DNA of 40,875 nt from Bacillota bacterium (GTDB lineage Bacteria; Bacillota; Clostridia; Christensenellales; Aristaeellaceae): NCBI GenBank assembly GCA_023416655.1, contig JAEZHK010000060.1, positions 1 to 40,875 of the forward strand, written 5' to 3'. Shown here one piece after another: positions 23,878 through 32,124 of this stretch. Position numbers and translations under genes: made by a program. Under the pieces are notes generated by a model. It was not told where the DNA came from, did not search any database, and worked only from the letters and a program-made list of their open reading frames with translations. Within the stretch, counting starts at the first letter, position 1. Each line of letters begins with the position of its first letter.

Positions 23878-25254
23878 ATGGCTTCACTTTTCGGGCGACG
23901 GGAAACCAACATGACCGAAGGAGGCATCGTCAGGCATCTGGTCACCTTCGCGGTGCCGCTGATGATTGGGAACCTGTTCCAGCAGCTCTACAACACCGTG
24001 GATACCTTCGTGGTGGGCAACTTCGTCGGGGTGGAGGCGCTGGCCGCGGTGGGCAGCGTTTCCTCGATCATCAATACGCTGATCGGCTTTTTTCTGGGGC
24101 TTGCCACCGGCGGCAGCGTCGTGATTTCGCAGTACTTCGGCGCGCGGGACGACAAGGGTGTGCACGAGGCGGTGCACACCACGATGGTGATGACATTCAT
24201 CCTGTGCGTCGCGTTCACGGTGATCGGCGTATTGATGGTGCCGTACATGCTCCGGGCCATGCATACGCCGGAGGACGTTTTCGCCGGGGCGGCGGAGTAT
24301 CTGCGCATTTATTTCTACGGCGTGGCGGGCCTGATGATCTACAACATGGGTTCGGGTATCCTGCGCGCCGTGGGCGACTCCAGACGGCCACTCTATTTTC
24401 TGATCTTCTCCGCCATCGTCAATACGGTCTTGGACCTGGTGTTCGTCATCAACTTCGGCTGGGGCATCGCGGGCGTGGCCATTGCGACGGTGATCGCCCA
24501 GTGCCTGTCGGCGGCGTTGGTGCTGATCGTGCTGACGCGCTCGTCCGGCCCTTATAAACTGGAGTGGCGGCGGATGCGAATCAACGGCAGGATGCTGCGC
24601 ACCATCTGCAAAATCGGCTTGCCGCCCGCGCTGCAGCAGGCCGTCACGTCCTTCTCCAACGTGTTTGTGCAGTCGTACATCAACCAGTTTGGCAAGGCCT
24701 GCATGGCGGGCTGGTGCTCCTATTCGAAGATCGACCAGTTCGCGCTGCTGCCCTCGCAGGCGATCGCGCTGTCCACCACCACCTTCGTGGGCCAGAACCT
24801 GGGCGCGGACAATGTCCGGCGCGCCAGGGCGGGCACGAACCGCGCGCTGGGCCTGGCGCTCGCGGCGACGCTGGTACTCATCGCGCCGCTGGTCCTGTTC
24901 CCGCGGCCGCTGATCGCCATGTTCAACACGGACCCGGAGGTCCTGTGGTACGGCGAGTACTTCATGCGCATCATCTCGCCGTTTTACCTGCTGGTCGCGG
25001 TCAACCAGATCTATTTCGGCGCGCTGAGCGGCGCGGGAGATACCGTATGGCCGACGTCGATCATGCTGATGTCCTTCGTCGTGTTCCGGCAGATCTACCT
25101 GTTCGTGACGGCAAAGCTCGTCGGCACGGTGCTGCCGGTGGCGCTGGGCTACCCGGTGGGCTGGGTCCTGTGCAGCGCGGCGCTGTTCCTCTATTACCGG
25201 TCGGGCCGGTGGGAGAAGCGCGGGGTGGTCGTCAAAAAGCAGGCGCAGGCGTGA
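23878..25254 (+). CDS. MATE-family multidrug/cation efflux protein
   Basis: 458 residues, twelve hydrophobic segments in two MATE repeats (LVTFAVPLMIGNLFQQLYNT; KIGLPPALQQAVTSFSNVFV). GNFVGVEALAAVGS and SQYFGARDD are standard family motifs. ATG at 23878 follows AAGGA. Drug/Na+ or H+ antiporter; substrate not predictable. Confidence 0.95.
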   Translation: MASLFGRRETNMTEGGIVRHLVTFAVPLMIGNLFQQLYNTVDTFVVGNFVGVEALAAVGSVSSIINTLIGFFLGLATGGSVVISQYFGARDDKGVHEAVHTTMVMTFILCVAFTVIGVLMVPYMLRAMHTPEDVFAGAAEYLRIYFYGVAGLMIYNMGSGILRAVGDSRRPLYFLIFSAIVNTVLDLVFVINFGWGIAGVAIATVIAQCLSAALVLIVLTRSSGPYKLEWRRMRINGRMLRTICKIGLPPALQQAVTSFSNVFVQSYINQFGKACMAGWCSYSKIDQFALLPSQAIALSTTTFVGQNLGADNVRRARAGTNRALGLALAATLVLIAPLVLFPRPLIAMFNTDPEVLWYGEYFMRIISPFYLLVAVNQIYFGALSGAGDTVWPTSIMLMSFVVFRQIYLFVTAKLVGTVLPVALGYPVGWVLCSAALFLYYRSGRWEKRGVVVKKQAQA

Positions 25255-25336
25255 GGATGGACATCTCCCTTCATAGGGGTACTCATGTACGCTCGACATT
25301 GTCCTGTATTGAAGAAATCTTTTAAGTGGAGGACCT

Positions 25337-26512
25337 ATGATTTCTTTGTTGCTTGCGATCATCTACGTCGCCTTTATCAGCCTCGGCCTCCCCGACGCGA
25401 TCCTGGGCTCCGCGTGGCCGTCCATGTACCGGGGCCTGGGCGTTTCCGTTTCGTATGCCGGCGTGCTCTCGATGATCATCGCGGGCGGGACGATCGTCTC
25501 CAGCCTCTTCAGCGTCAAGGTAATCCGGCGTTTCGGCACCGGCGTCGTGACGACGGCGAGCGTCGCCATGACCGCGCTGGCGCTCATAGGCTTTTCCATC
25601 TCCGGCTCGTTCTGGCTGTTGTGCCTGTGGAGCATCCCCTACGGACTGGGCGCGGGCAGTGTGGACGCCGCGCTCAATAACTTCGTGGCTTTGCACTACA
25701 AATCCCGCCACATGAACTGGCTGCATTGCTTCTGGGGCGTGGGCGCGGCGGCCGGGCCGTTCATCCTAGGCCTGTGTCTCTCCAGTGGACTGAGCTGGAC
25801 TTCCGGCTACCGGATCATCGGTTCGCTGCAGGTGGCGCTGGTGCTGGGCCTTTTGTTCTCGCTGCCCGCCTGGAGAAAAGCGCAGTCCGCGTCCGGCGCG
25901 GGGCCGGAGGCGCACGAAAAGCACAATATGCTTGAAATCCTGAAGTCGCCGGGCGTCAGGCCGGTGTTGCTGGCGTTTTTCTGCTACTGCTCGCTGGAGG
26001 TGGCGGCGGGCCTCTGGGCCAGCAGCTACCTGGTGCTCCACCGGGGGATTTCCGAGGAGGCGGCGGCGAAGATGGCGTCGCTGTTCTACCTGGGCATCAC
26101 CGCCGGGCGCTTTTTGAGCGGCTTCGTGTCCGGGAAGTTGGGCGACAAGCGCATGGTCCGGCTGGGGCAGGCGCTGGCGCTTGCGGGCCTTATGCTGCTG
26201 ATCCTGCCGCTGGGCGAGGCGGCGCTCTACGCCGGGCTTACGGTCGCTGGCCTCGGCTGCGCCCCGATCTTCCCGAGCCTTTTGCACGCGACGCCGTTTA
26301 GCTTCGGCAAGGCGCGATCCCAGACCATCATGGGCATGCAGATGGCGGGCGCGTACACCGGTTCGACGCTGTCGCCGCTGATCTTCGGGGCGTTCGCGGG
26401 CGGCGGCCTCATCGCGTTGTACCCGTATTACCTCGTCTTCTTTATGGCTGTCATGATCGTGCTCTCGGAGCGGGCGAACCGCATTACGCGGACGGGACGC
26501 GGCGCCGCCTGA
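25337..26512 (+). CDS. MFS transporter
   Basis: 391 residues, 12 hydrophobic segments (MISLLLAIIYVAFISLGLPD start; YGLGAGSVDAALNNFVA, SRHMNWLHCFWGVGAAAGPF). This NxF/HxxxMNxLHxxxGxG pattern is seen in FucP-like and related bacterial MFS permeases. ATG at 25337 follows GGAGGACC. It follows the MATE gene after 82 bp, perhaps cotranscribed. Substrate unknown, possibly a sugar. Confidence 0.88.
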   Translation: MISLLLAIIYVAFISLGLPDAILGSAWPSMYRGLGVSVSYAGVLSMIIAGGTIVSSLFSVKVIRRFGTGVVTTASVAMTALALIGFSISGSFWLLCLWSIPYGLGAGSVDAALNNFVALHYKSRHMNWLHCFWGVGAAAGPFILGLCLSSGLSWTSGYRIIGSLQVALVLGLLFSLPAWRKAQSASGAGPEAHEKHNMLEILKSPGVRPVLLAFFCYCSLEVAAGLWASSYLVLHRGISEEAAAKMASLFYLGITAGRFLSGFVSGKLGDKRMVRLGQALALAGLMLLILPLGEAALYAGLTVAGLGCAPIFPSLLHATPFSFGKARSQTIMGMQMAGAYTGSTLSPLIFGAFAGGGLIALYPYYLVFFMAVMIVLSERANRITRTGRGAA

Positions 26513-26542
26513 ACTGGAAATGTTTATTTTTCTTTTCCTTCG

Positions 26543-26571
26543 TGGCAATTCTTCTGCCGCTGTGCTATAAT
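26543..26571 (+). promoter_or_regulatory. Promoter of leader peptide / corA
   Basis: TGGCAA, 17 bp, TATAAT with an extended TGC before the -10. Transcription would start near 26578, giving a leader of about 160 nt. Confidence 0.7.
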
Positions 26572-26633
26572 GAATATTGGTTTCCTGGCACTTCACGACC
26601 GACCGCATGGACGCTATGGAGGGTGAATACTGC

Positions 26634-26678
26634 ATGGACCCGGTGCCTGAACGAAAACCGACCCCCACAAATTCATAG
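26634..26678 (+). CDS. Pro-rich leader peptide, 14 aa, MgtL-like
   Basis: ATG at 26634 has GGAGGGTG at 8 bp upstream; stop TAG at 26676-26678. The peptide is MDPVPERKPTPTNS: four Pro in eleven residues and an acidic-Pro start. Enterobacterial MgtL (leader of the Mg2+ transporter gene mgtA) has the same character (MEPDPTPLP...). There, acidic/Pro-rich nascent chains destabilise ribosomes at low Mg2+ and change leader folding. An in-frame upstream ATG (26616) overlaps the ribosome binding site. Function as Mg2+ sensor is inference. Confidence 0.65.
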   Translation: MDPVPERKPTPTNS

Positions 26679-26689
26679 CGTAGCGCGCC

Positions 26690-26736
26690 AGGCCTCTTGC
26701 GTACGCCTGTTCGCGCGTGCGCGAAAGGAGAGGCCT
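26690..26736 (+). promoter_or_regulatory. Ribosome-binding-site-sequestering structure of corA
   Basis: AGGCCTCT (26690-26697) is perfectly complementary to AGAGGCCT (26729-26736), which covers the 3' part of the AAAGGAG ribosome binding site up to the corA ATG. Inside lies a perfect hairpin TTCGCGC/GCGCGAA (26710-26725). The 5' arm starts 11 nt after the leader-peptide stop codon, so a ribosome terminating there could disturb it. Confidence 0.65.
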
Positions 26737-27681
26737 ATGATCAGCATCTTCAAGACCATCGACAACGCCATTCATCAGATCGAAGAACCCGAAAAGGACT
26801 GCTGGATTTCCCTGATCCACCCGGATGAGGCGGAGCTGAAGAGCGTGGCGGACCGATGCGCCATTGACATCGACGACCTGCGCGCCGCGCTGGACGAAGA
26901 GGAACGCTCCCGCATCGAGGTGGAGCCGGGCTATACCCTCGTCCTGGTGGACATCCCCAAGGTGGAGAAGCGGGACGACAAGGACAAGGAGCGGTACGTG
27001 ACCCAGCCGCTGGGCATCTTCCTCACCAAGGAAGCCATCATCACCGTATGCCTCGAGGAAACGCCCATCCTGAGCGCCATCGGCAACAAGCGCACCCGGG
27101 AATTCCACACCCACATGAAGACCCGCTTTGTGCTGCAGATCCTGTACCGCAACGCGTCGCTGTACCTGCAGTACCTGCGCGCCATCGACCGCGCCAGCGA
27201 GATGGTGGAGCGCAAGCTGCACGGCTCGACGAAAAACCGCGAACTGATTGAGCTGCTCGAACTGGAGAAGAGCCTGGTCTACTTCACCACGTCGCTTCGC
27301 GGCAACGAGGTCGTGTTCGAGAAGCTGCTGAAAAACGAGAACATCAAGAAGTACCCGGAGGACACCGACCTCCTGGAAGACGTCATCGTCGAGAACCGGC
27401 AGGCCATCGAGATGGCGAACATCTACAGCGGCATCCTGAGCGGGATGATGGACGCGTTCGCGTCGGTCATCTCCAATAACCTCAACATCGTCATGAAGTC
27501 GTTGACCGTGGTGACGCTCGTTCTGTCGGTGCCGACGATGATCTTCAGCGCCTTCGGCATGAACGTGCCCTTTGACAACGTGCCCTTCGTCAATTCGCCC
27601 ATTGGCTTTTTTCTGATCATCCTGCTCGCGGTCCTCATGAGCGTCGCCGTGGCGGTTTTCTTCACCAAGAGGAACATGTAG
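26737..27681 (+). CDS. corA: CorA-family Mg2+/divalent metal transporter
   Basis: 314 residues: large acidic N-terminal cytoplasmic domain (DWISLI-type start, LRAALDEEERSRIE, LGIFLTKEAIITV), long helices, then two C-terminal transmembrane segments with the FGMN signature (GMN about residues 274-276). The start at 26737 follows AAAGGAG at good spacing; the same frame is open to 26542 but that part is leader. Inner-membrane pentameric channel for Mg2+ uptake. Regulated, by position, through the Pro-rich leader peptide and sequestered ribosome binding site. Element A copy 2 follows 5 bp after the stop. Confidence 0.94.
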   Translation: MISIFKTIDNAIHQIEEPEKDCWISLIHPDEAELKSVADRCAIDIDDLRAALDEEERSRIEVEPGYTLVLVDIPKVEKRDDKDKERYVTQPLGIFLTKEAIITVCLEETPILSAIGNKRTREFHTHMKTRFVLQILYRNASLYLQYLRAIDRASEMVERKLHGSTKNRELIELLELEKSLVYFTTSLRGNEVVFEKLLKNENIKKYPEDTDLLEDVIVENRQAIEMANIYSGILSGMMDAFASVISNNLNIVMKSLTVVTLVLSVPTMIFSAFGMNVPFDNVPFVNSPIGFFLIILLAVLMSVAVAVFFTKRNM

Positions 27682-27686
27682 CGAGG

Positions 27687-27858
27687 GCGCCCAAAATCCG
27701 CCGGGCGGCTTTTGAGCGCGAGGGAAGAGCACTGCGTGAGCCATGAAATCCTGCGGGATTTCCGGGCGGCTCACTGACTGAAGGAAATGTTTCCGCCACC
27801 AGTGTTCGCACTGGTTATGGAAACAGATACGTTCCCGGCGCGCAGGTCGCCGGGAACG
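27687..27858 (+). repeat. Element A, copy 2: four-hairpin repeat behind corA
   Basis: In corA sense: H4 27687-27719 (GCGC..CAAAA / TTTTGAGCGC), H3 27737-27773 (TGAGCC/GGCTCA and GAAATCC/GGATTTC, loop region TGCG), H2 27788-27825 (TGTTTCC/GGAAACA and CCAGTG/CACTGG, loop TTCG) and H1 27830-27858 (CGTTCCCGGCG/CGCCGGGAACG). Order and sense relative to the upstream gene match the other two copies. Confidence 0.9.
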
Positions 27859-27888
27859 ATGAGAATTCGAAAAGGCTCCTCGATATGT

Positions 27889-27920
27889 CAAAGCCCCGCC
27901 GGAAACCCGACGGGGCTTTG
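27889..27920. terminator. Bidirectional terminator
   Basis: AAAGCCCCG pairs with CGGGGCTTT (27911-27919), between element A copy 2 and the URO-D gene; T-run on the minus strand ends the sugar operon 2 message. Confidence 0.8.
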
Positions 27921-27932
27921 TGCTGCAATGAG

Positions 27933-28994
27933 TTATTTCCAGTGTTTTTCGACGTGCGCGAGCAGGGTTTCCGCGGTCGCCATCGGCATGTCCGGGAAGA
28001 TGAAGTAGAGGCGGTTCTTGCCGTAGCGGTCCATGAGCCGCTCCGCGCCCGCGATCCAGTCCTTGACGCCGCCGTCGTAGAGCTGGATCCACAGGCTCTT
28101 TCCGGCTTCGGTCACCTGGTCGTAGATCACGTCCCAGCGCGGGCAGGCGCCGTCCGGCTGGCCCGCGCCGCAGGTCCACTGCAGCGCGTCGAGTTTTTCG
28201 AGTTCCATCAGCGCGGGCACGTGGCGGATGGCGTCCTTGCCGTCGAGGTGGTAGAGCGAGTGGTCCAGCCGCCGCGTCTGCTTCTCGAGGGAAGGCAGCA
28301 CAAACTGGCGGAACTGGCCGGGGGAGAGCATGGCGGAGAAGTCGCACTGGATCTTGGCCACGCGGCCCTGCCCGCGGATGTGGAAGCAGGTGTAGCTCTG
28401 GGTGCCGTCCGGCTCGGCGACAAGCTCCCTGAACGCGTCGTAATAGTGGAAGTACGCGTCGTCGATCTGGGCGATGCGCTCCGAAACCAGCTCCGGGTCG
28501 TCCATCAGGTCATAGAGCGCGTCCTCGGTGCCGCGCATGGCGGAATAGATGTCGATGTTTTCGATAATGTCGGGCATGTCCGTCATGCAGACGCCGTCAA
28601 GACCCTTTTTCACCTTTTGAACGAGGTCAAAGTGCAGCTTCCACCAGGGGTTTTCCGGGTCGAAAGCAAGTTTCGGGTGGTTCGCGAGGTCGTCCATGCA
28701 CTTGTCGTACCATACGGTATCCCACGCGAAGCGCGGCTCCGTGCCCAGGTACAGCGCGAGAGACCCCGGCCCCAGGTCCGCCCCGAAGGAAGGGTAGGCG
28801 TCGGCAAGGTACGTGCGGTGCGCGATTTCGTTTTTGGTGCGCGCGATCAGATAGTCCGCGTCGGTCCAATATTCCAGCGGTGTCTTGGGGCGGGGGATGC
28901 GCGGGGCGTTTTCGTCCACCGCCACCACGTACATCAGCGGCAGGCCTTGCCCTTGCCGCCGCCACCAGGCTTCAAAGCGCTCGTTCAGCTTCAT
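27933..28994 (-). CDS. Uroporphyrinogen decarboxylase (URO-D) family protein
   Basis: 353 residues. Its fold and motifs (ADLGPGSLALYLGTEPRF, LYHLDGKDAIRHVPALME, DALQWTCGAGQPD) fit the URO-D/MtaA superfamily rather than heme-pathway HemE; such paralogues are frequent in sugar-catabolic clusters of Clostridia and may be methyltransferases. Its ATG (28994) overlaps the GH31 stop (ATGA), preceded by AGGAGG inside GH31. It is the last gene of sugar operon 2. Reaction unknown. Confidence 0.82.
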   Translation of the reverse strand: MKLNERFEAWWRRQGQGLPLMYVVAVDENAPRIPRPKTPLEYWTDADYLIARTKNEIAHRTYLADAYPSFGADLGPGSLALYLGTEPRFAWDTVWYDKCMDDLANHPKLAFDPENPWWKLHFDLVQKVKKGLDGVCMTDMPDIIENIDIYSAMRGTEDALYDLMDDPELVSERIAQIDDAYFHYYDAFRELVAEPDGTQSYTCFHIRGQGRVAKIQCDFSAMLSPGQFRQFVLPSLEKQTRRLDHSLYHLDGKDAIRHVPALMELEKLDALQWTCGAGQPDGACPRWDVIYDQVTEAGKSLWIQLYDGGVKDWIAGAERLMDRYGKNRLYFIFPDMPMATAETLLAHVEKHWK

Positions 28995-31291
28995 TGTTCT
29001 TTTCCTCCTATGACCCGAAGCGTGGTTTTGTCGATTTCATAGCGGGGATCGCCGAAAAATGCGCGGGACAGCCGCCACGATCGGTCGTCCCAGGTGAAGG
29101 ATGTGACGCCGTACGCGCCCTCCTCGTAGCCGTAGCCGTCGCCCGCGTCGTCGTAGAGCTTGAACGCGCCGTCCGCGCCGGGGTAGACGCGCAGCTCAAT
29201 GGGTTCGCCCGATTCCTCCAGCGCGTGCTGCTTGGCCGGGCCTACGGGCAGGATGGCGCCCGCGCGGACGAACACCGGGATGCGGGCCAGGGACACATCC
29301 GCGTCCACCCAGCGCCCGCCGGTGAGTTTCTCCTCCGTGGCAAAGTCGTACCAGACGCCCTCGGGCAGGTAACAGCGGCGGATTTTCGCGCCCGGCTCCA
29401 GCACTGGGCAGACCATGAGCGCCCGCCCGAGCATGAACTGGTCCTTGGCCTCCCGGGCCGTCGGATCGTCCATGAAGTCGAAGGCCAGCATCCGAAGCAT
29501 CGTGTCCTTCTCAAATCGCACCGAGGCCGCCAGCGAATAAATGTAGGGGATCAGGCGCATCCGAAGCCGGATCGCCTCGGCCAGCGCTTCGAAGACCGGC
29601 TCGCCCGGTTCGCCGAACTGCCAGATTTCCCGCGGCGTGTCGGTGCCGTGCGCGCGGAACATCGGCAAGAACGCGCACATCTGGAACCAGCGCAGGAAGA
29701 GTTCCCGGTACGCGGGGTCGTTACAACCCTCTTCATATTCGCCGCGCCCGAACCACTGCGTCCAGCGCTTGACGAAGAATGCGCCCGCGTCCTGCGTCCA
29801 GTAGGGCTGGCCGGACAGGCAGAAGTTGAGGCCATCGGGGATGGATTTCCTCAGCGTCTCCCAGTTGGCCGATGTGTCACCGTTCCAGACGAACGCGCCG
29901 TAGCGCTGCTGGCCGGGGAAGCCGGAGCGTGTCAGGTTCAAAACGCGCTTTTCGGTCGTATTGGCTCGCTGCCCCTCCCAGATGCCCCGGGAATGATAGA
30001 TGGAGTAGGCGTTGACCATCGTGGGGTCGACGTAGCGCTTGAATTCGGCGGTGTCGAAGAACATCCGATCCTCCGGCGTCATCGGCTCGGAACCGAACCA
30101 GTCGGCCTCGAAGGGTTCGGTGCAGTCGCACCACCAGGCGTCCACGCCCTTACTGAACAGCCCTTCCTCCGCCTGACGCCAGTAGGTCTTTCGGCCTTCC
30201 TCGCTGAACGCGTCGTAGGTGGAGCGGTTGCCAAGCAGCAGGCATTTCTCCCGGAACTCGCGCCGGTTCGCGCCGTCGCCCGACATGTTGGGCCACACAG
30301 ACCACATGAGCTTCACGTCCATGCCGTGCAGCGCCTCCGCGGCGGCGTTAAGGTCCGGATAGCGGGACTCGTCCACCGTCTTCTGGCCCCAGAGCCCCTC
30401 TTCCCAGGTGTACCAGTCCTGCACGATCACGTCCAGCGGAATGCCGCGCTTTCGGTATTCCCGGGCGATTTCGACCAGCTCAAACTGGTCCTTGTACCGC
30501 TCCCGGCTCTGCACGAAGCCGAAGACCCACTTGGGCGGGATGGGCGCGTCGCCGGTCAGATGCCGGACGTGGGCAACCATTTTGTCCAGCGACGGGCCGT
30601 GGAAGACGAAGAAGTCCATCTCGTCGTCGGCGTCGCTTGCAAGGTAGCTGCCGAAAGCGTCGTCGTGGAAGCTCATGGCGGCGGAAGAGTTGTAGAGGAT
30701 GCCCCAGCCCTTCGAGGATAGAAGCACCGGGCAGGCGACTTTCAGGTTGTGCTGGTAGAGGAACTGGTGGCTTCCCCGGTGGTTCAGAACGCCTTCCTCG
30801 TGCTGGCCGAGGCCGTAGAGCGCCTCGCCCTCGGAGAAGACGAGGTTCAGCCGCGTTTGAAAGCCCTTGCGGTCCACGTAGGGTTCGCCGGTGGCCTTGA
30901 CCCGCGCGCCGTCCACGCCGATAACTTCCTGAAGCGGAGCGTCCGGGTCGCAGCGGTAGCGGAGGATGTCGATGTCCCGCAGCACGCGCCCGCCCTTTTC
31001 TTTCTCCCGGACGAGTTCTTTCCCGTCCGCAAAGTAGGAGAGCGCACCGGTCTTCGCATCCAGATGAGCCTCCAGCGCGCCACAGGCGAGAAGCCAGCCG
31101 TTTTCCGTATCTTCGACGCGGAGCGCGCCTTCTGGATGGGAGACGATCATCGGTTCGTCCCGGAGCAGGAATTCCTTGCCCCGGGTCGCGGATACGCGCA
31201 GGCAGCCGCCGTGCCGCGCCTCCACACGAAGGCGCTCGCCGCTGTTTTCAAAGATCGCGAAGAGGTCGTTTGTTTCCTTTATTGTCCACAT
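28991..31291 (-). CDS. Glycoside hydrolase family 31
   Basis: 766 residues, no signal peptide. N-terminal beta domain, (beta/alpha)8 barrel with DVIVQDWYTWEEGLWG and the catalytic region DAWWCDCTEPFEADW (nucleophile Asp in WCDCTEP), SGFPGQQRYGAFVWNGD with the acid/base region following, then C-terminal beta domains and DDAGDGYGYEEGAY. The TEP subgroup includes alpha-xylosidases and alpha-glucosidases; substrate not decided. ATG at 31291 is preferred over a GTG at 31300 because AAAGGGGTGA is well spaced only to the ATG. Acts on the sugar taken up by the adjacent ABC importer. Confidence 0.9.
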   Translation of the reverse strand: MWTIKETNDLFAIFENSGERLRVEARHGGCLRVSATRGKEFLLRDEPMIVSHPEGALRVEDTENGWLLACGALEAHLDAKTGALSYFADGKELVREKEKGGRVLRDIDILRYRCDPDAPLQEVIGVDGARVKATGEPYVDRKGFQTRLNLVFSEGEALYGLGQHEEGVLNHRGSHQFLYQHNLKVACPVLLSSKGWGILYNSSAAMSFHDDAFGSYLASDADDEMDFFVFHGPSLDKMVAHVRHLTGDAPIPPKWVFGFVQSRERYKDQFELVEIAREYRKRGIPLDVIVQDWYTWEEGLWGQKTVDESRYPDLNAAAEALHGMDVKLMWSVWPNMSGDGANRREFREKCLLLGNRSTYDAFSEEGRKTYWRQAEEGLFSKGVDAWWCDCTEPFEADWFGSEPMTPEDRMFFDTAEFKRYVDPTMVNAYSIYHSRGIWEGQRANTTEKRVLNLTRSGFPGQQRYGAFVWNGDTSANWETLRKSIPDGLNFCLSGQPYWTQDAGAFFVKRWTQWFGRGEYEEGCNDPAYRELFLRWFQMCAFLPMFRAHGTDTPREIWQFGEPGEPVFEALAEAIRLRMRLIPYIYSLAASVRFEKDTMLRMLAFDFMDDPTAREAKDQFMLGRALMVCPVLEPGAKIRRCYLPEGVWYDFATEEKLTGGRWVDADVSLARIPVFVRAGAILPVGPAKQHALEESGEPIELRVYPGADGAFKLYDDAGDGYGYEEGAYGVTSFTWDDRSWRLSRAFFGDPRYEIDKTTLRVIGGKEQ

Positions 31292-31296
31292 ATGCC

Positions 31297-32124
31297 TCAC
31301 CCCTTTACTGCGCCGCTGGTCAAGCCCGAAATGATCTGCTTCTGCCCCAAGAGGAAAAGGATGAATGCCGGCGCGCAGGTCAAGAGGATGTCGGCGAAGA
31401 TGTAGTTCCAGTCGTTTTCATACATGCCGAAGAAGTTGTAAATGGCCAGCGTCATCGGCCAGTAGCGGGTGGTGCCCAGCACGTACAGCGGGTATTGGAA
31501 GTCGTTCCAGATGCCTGTGAACACGAGGAGCGCCACCGTCACCAGGACCGGCGGCAACAGCGGCAGGATGATGCTGGTGAAGAGGCGCATCGGGTGCGCG
31601 CCATCGATCAGCGCAGCCTCGTCCAGCTCCCTCGGGATCGTGCCCACGAAGCCATGCACGATGAAGAGCGCCGTGGGCAGGTTGATTGCCGCGTACAAAA
31701 GGATGATGCCCGGCTGGTTGTTCATCAGGTTCAGCGTCTTCATCACCTGCATCAGCGCCGCCATGTTGACCGGCAGCACGATGCCCATGACCATGTAGAA
31801 GTACATAGCAGAGGTCAGCCGGGACTTCCGGCGGGACAGCACGAACGCCGCCAGCGCGCCCAGGAATACCGCGAGGCCGGTTCCGATGACCGCGTAGAGC
31901 GCGCTGTTGAGAAACGCGCTGACCAGATTGCCGCGGTCGACGACCTTCTGGAAGTTGTCCCACTGGACGCCGGTGGAGGGCCAGGTGAGCCGCATCAGCT
32001 TGGCTTCGCCGCTGGTCTTGAGCGCGTTGACCACGATGATGGCAAACGGGATCAGCACGATCGCGACCAGGATCAGCGCGATCGCCTGCTTGCCCGCGCC
32101 CAGGAGCTGTTTTTTACGCCTCAC
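31297..32124 (-). CDS. Sugar ABC transporter permease, MalG type
   Basis: 275 residues, six hydrophobic segments, EAA loop DEAALIDGAHPMRLFTSIILP, C-terminus ISGLTSGAVKG. It begins with GTG at 32124 overlapping the stop of the preceding permease (GTGA), indicating translational coupling. Confidence 0.92.
   Translation of the reverse strand: MRRKKQLLGAGKQAIALILVAIVLIPFAIIVVNALKTSGEAKLMRLTWPSTGVQWDNFQKVVDRGNLVSAFLNSALYAVIGTGLAVFLGALAAFVLSRRKSRLTSAMYFYMVMGIVLPVNMAALMQVMKTLNLMNNQPGIILLYAAINLPTALFIVHGFVGTIPRELDEAALIDGAHPMRLFTSIILPLLPPVLVTVALLVFTGIWNDFQYPLYVLGTTRYWPMTLAIYNFFGMYENDWNYIFADILLTCAPAFILFLLGQKQIISGLTSGAVKG

Noticed and set aside
26572..26736. M-box riboswitch before corA
   Set aside because: I could not find the conserved M-box segments; the leader is better explained by the Pro-rich ORF and the ribosome-binding-site hairpin.
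28880..30721. 613-codon plus-strand frame opposite GH31
   Set aside because: Shadow frame; GH31 catalytic motifs are on the minus strand.
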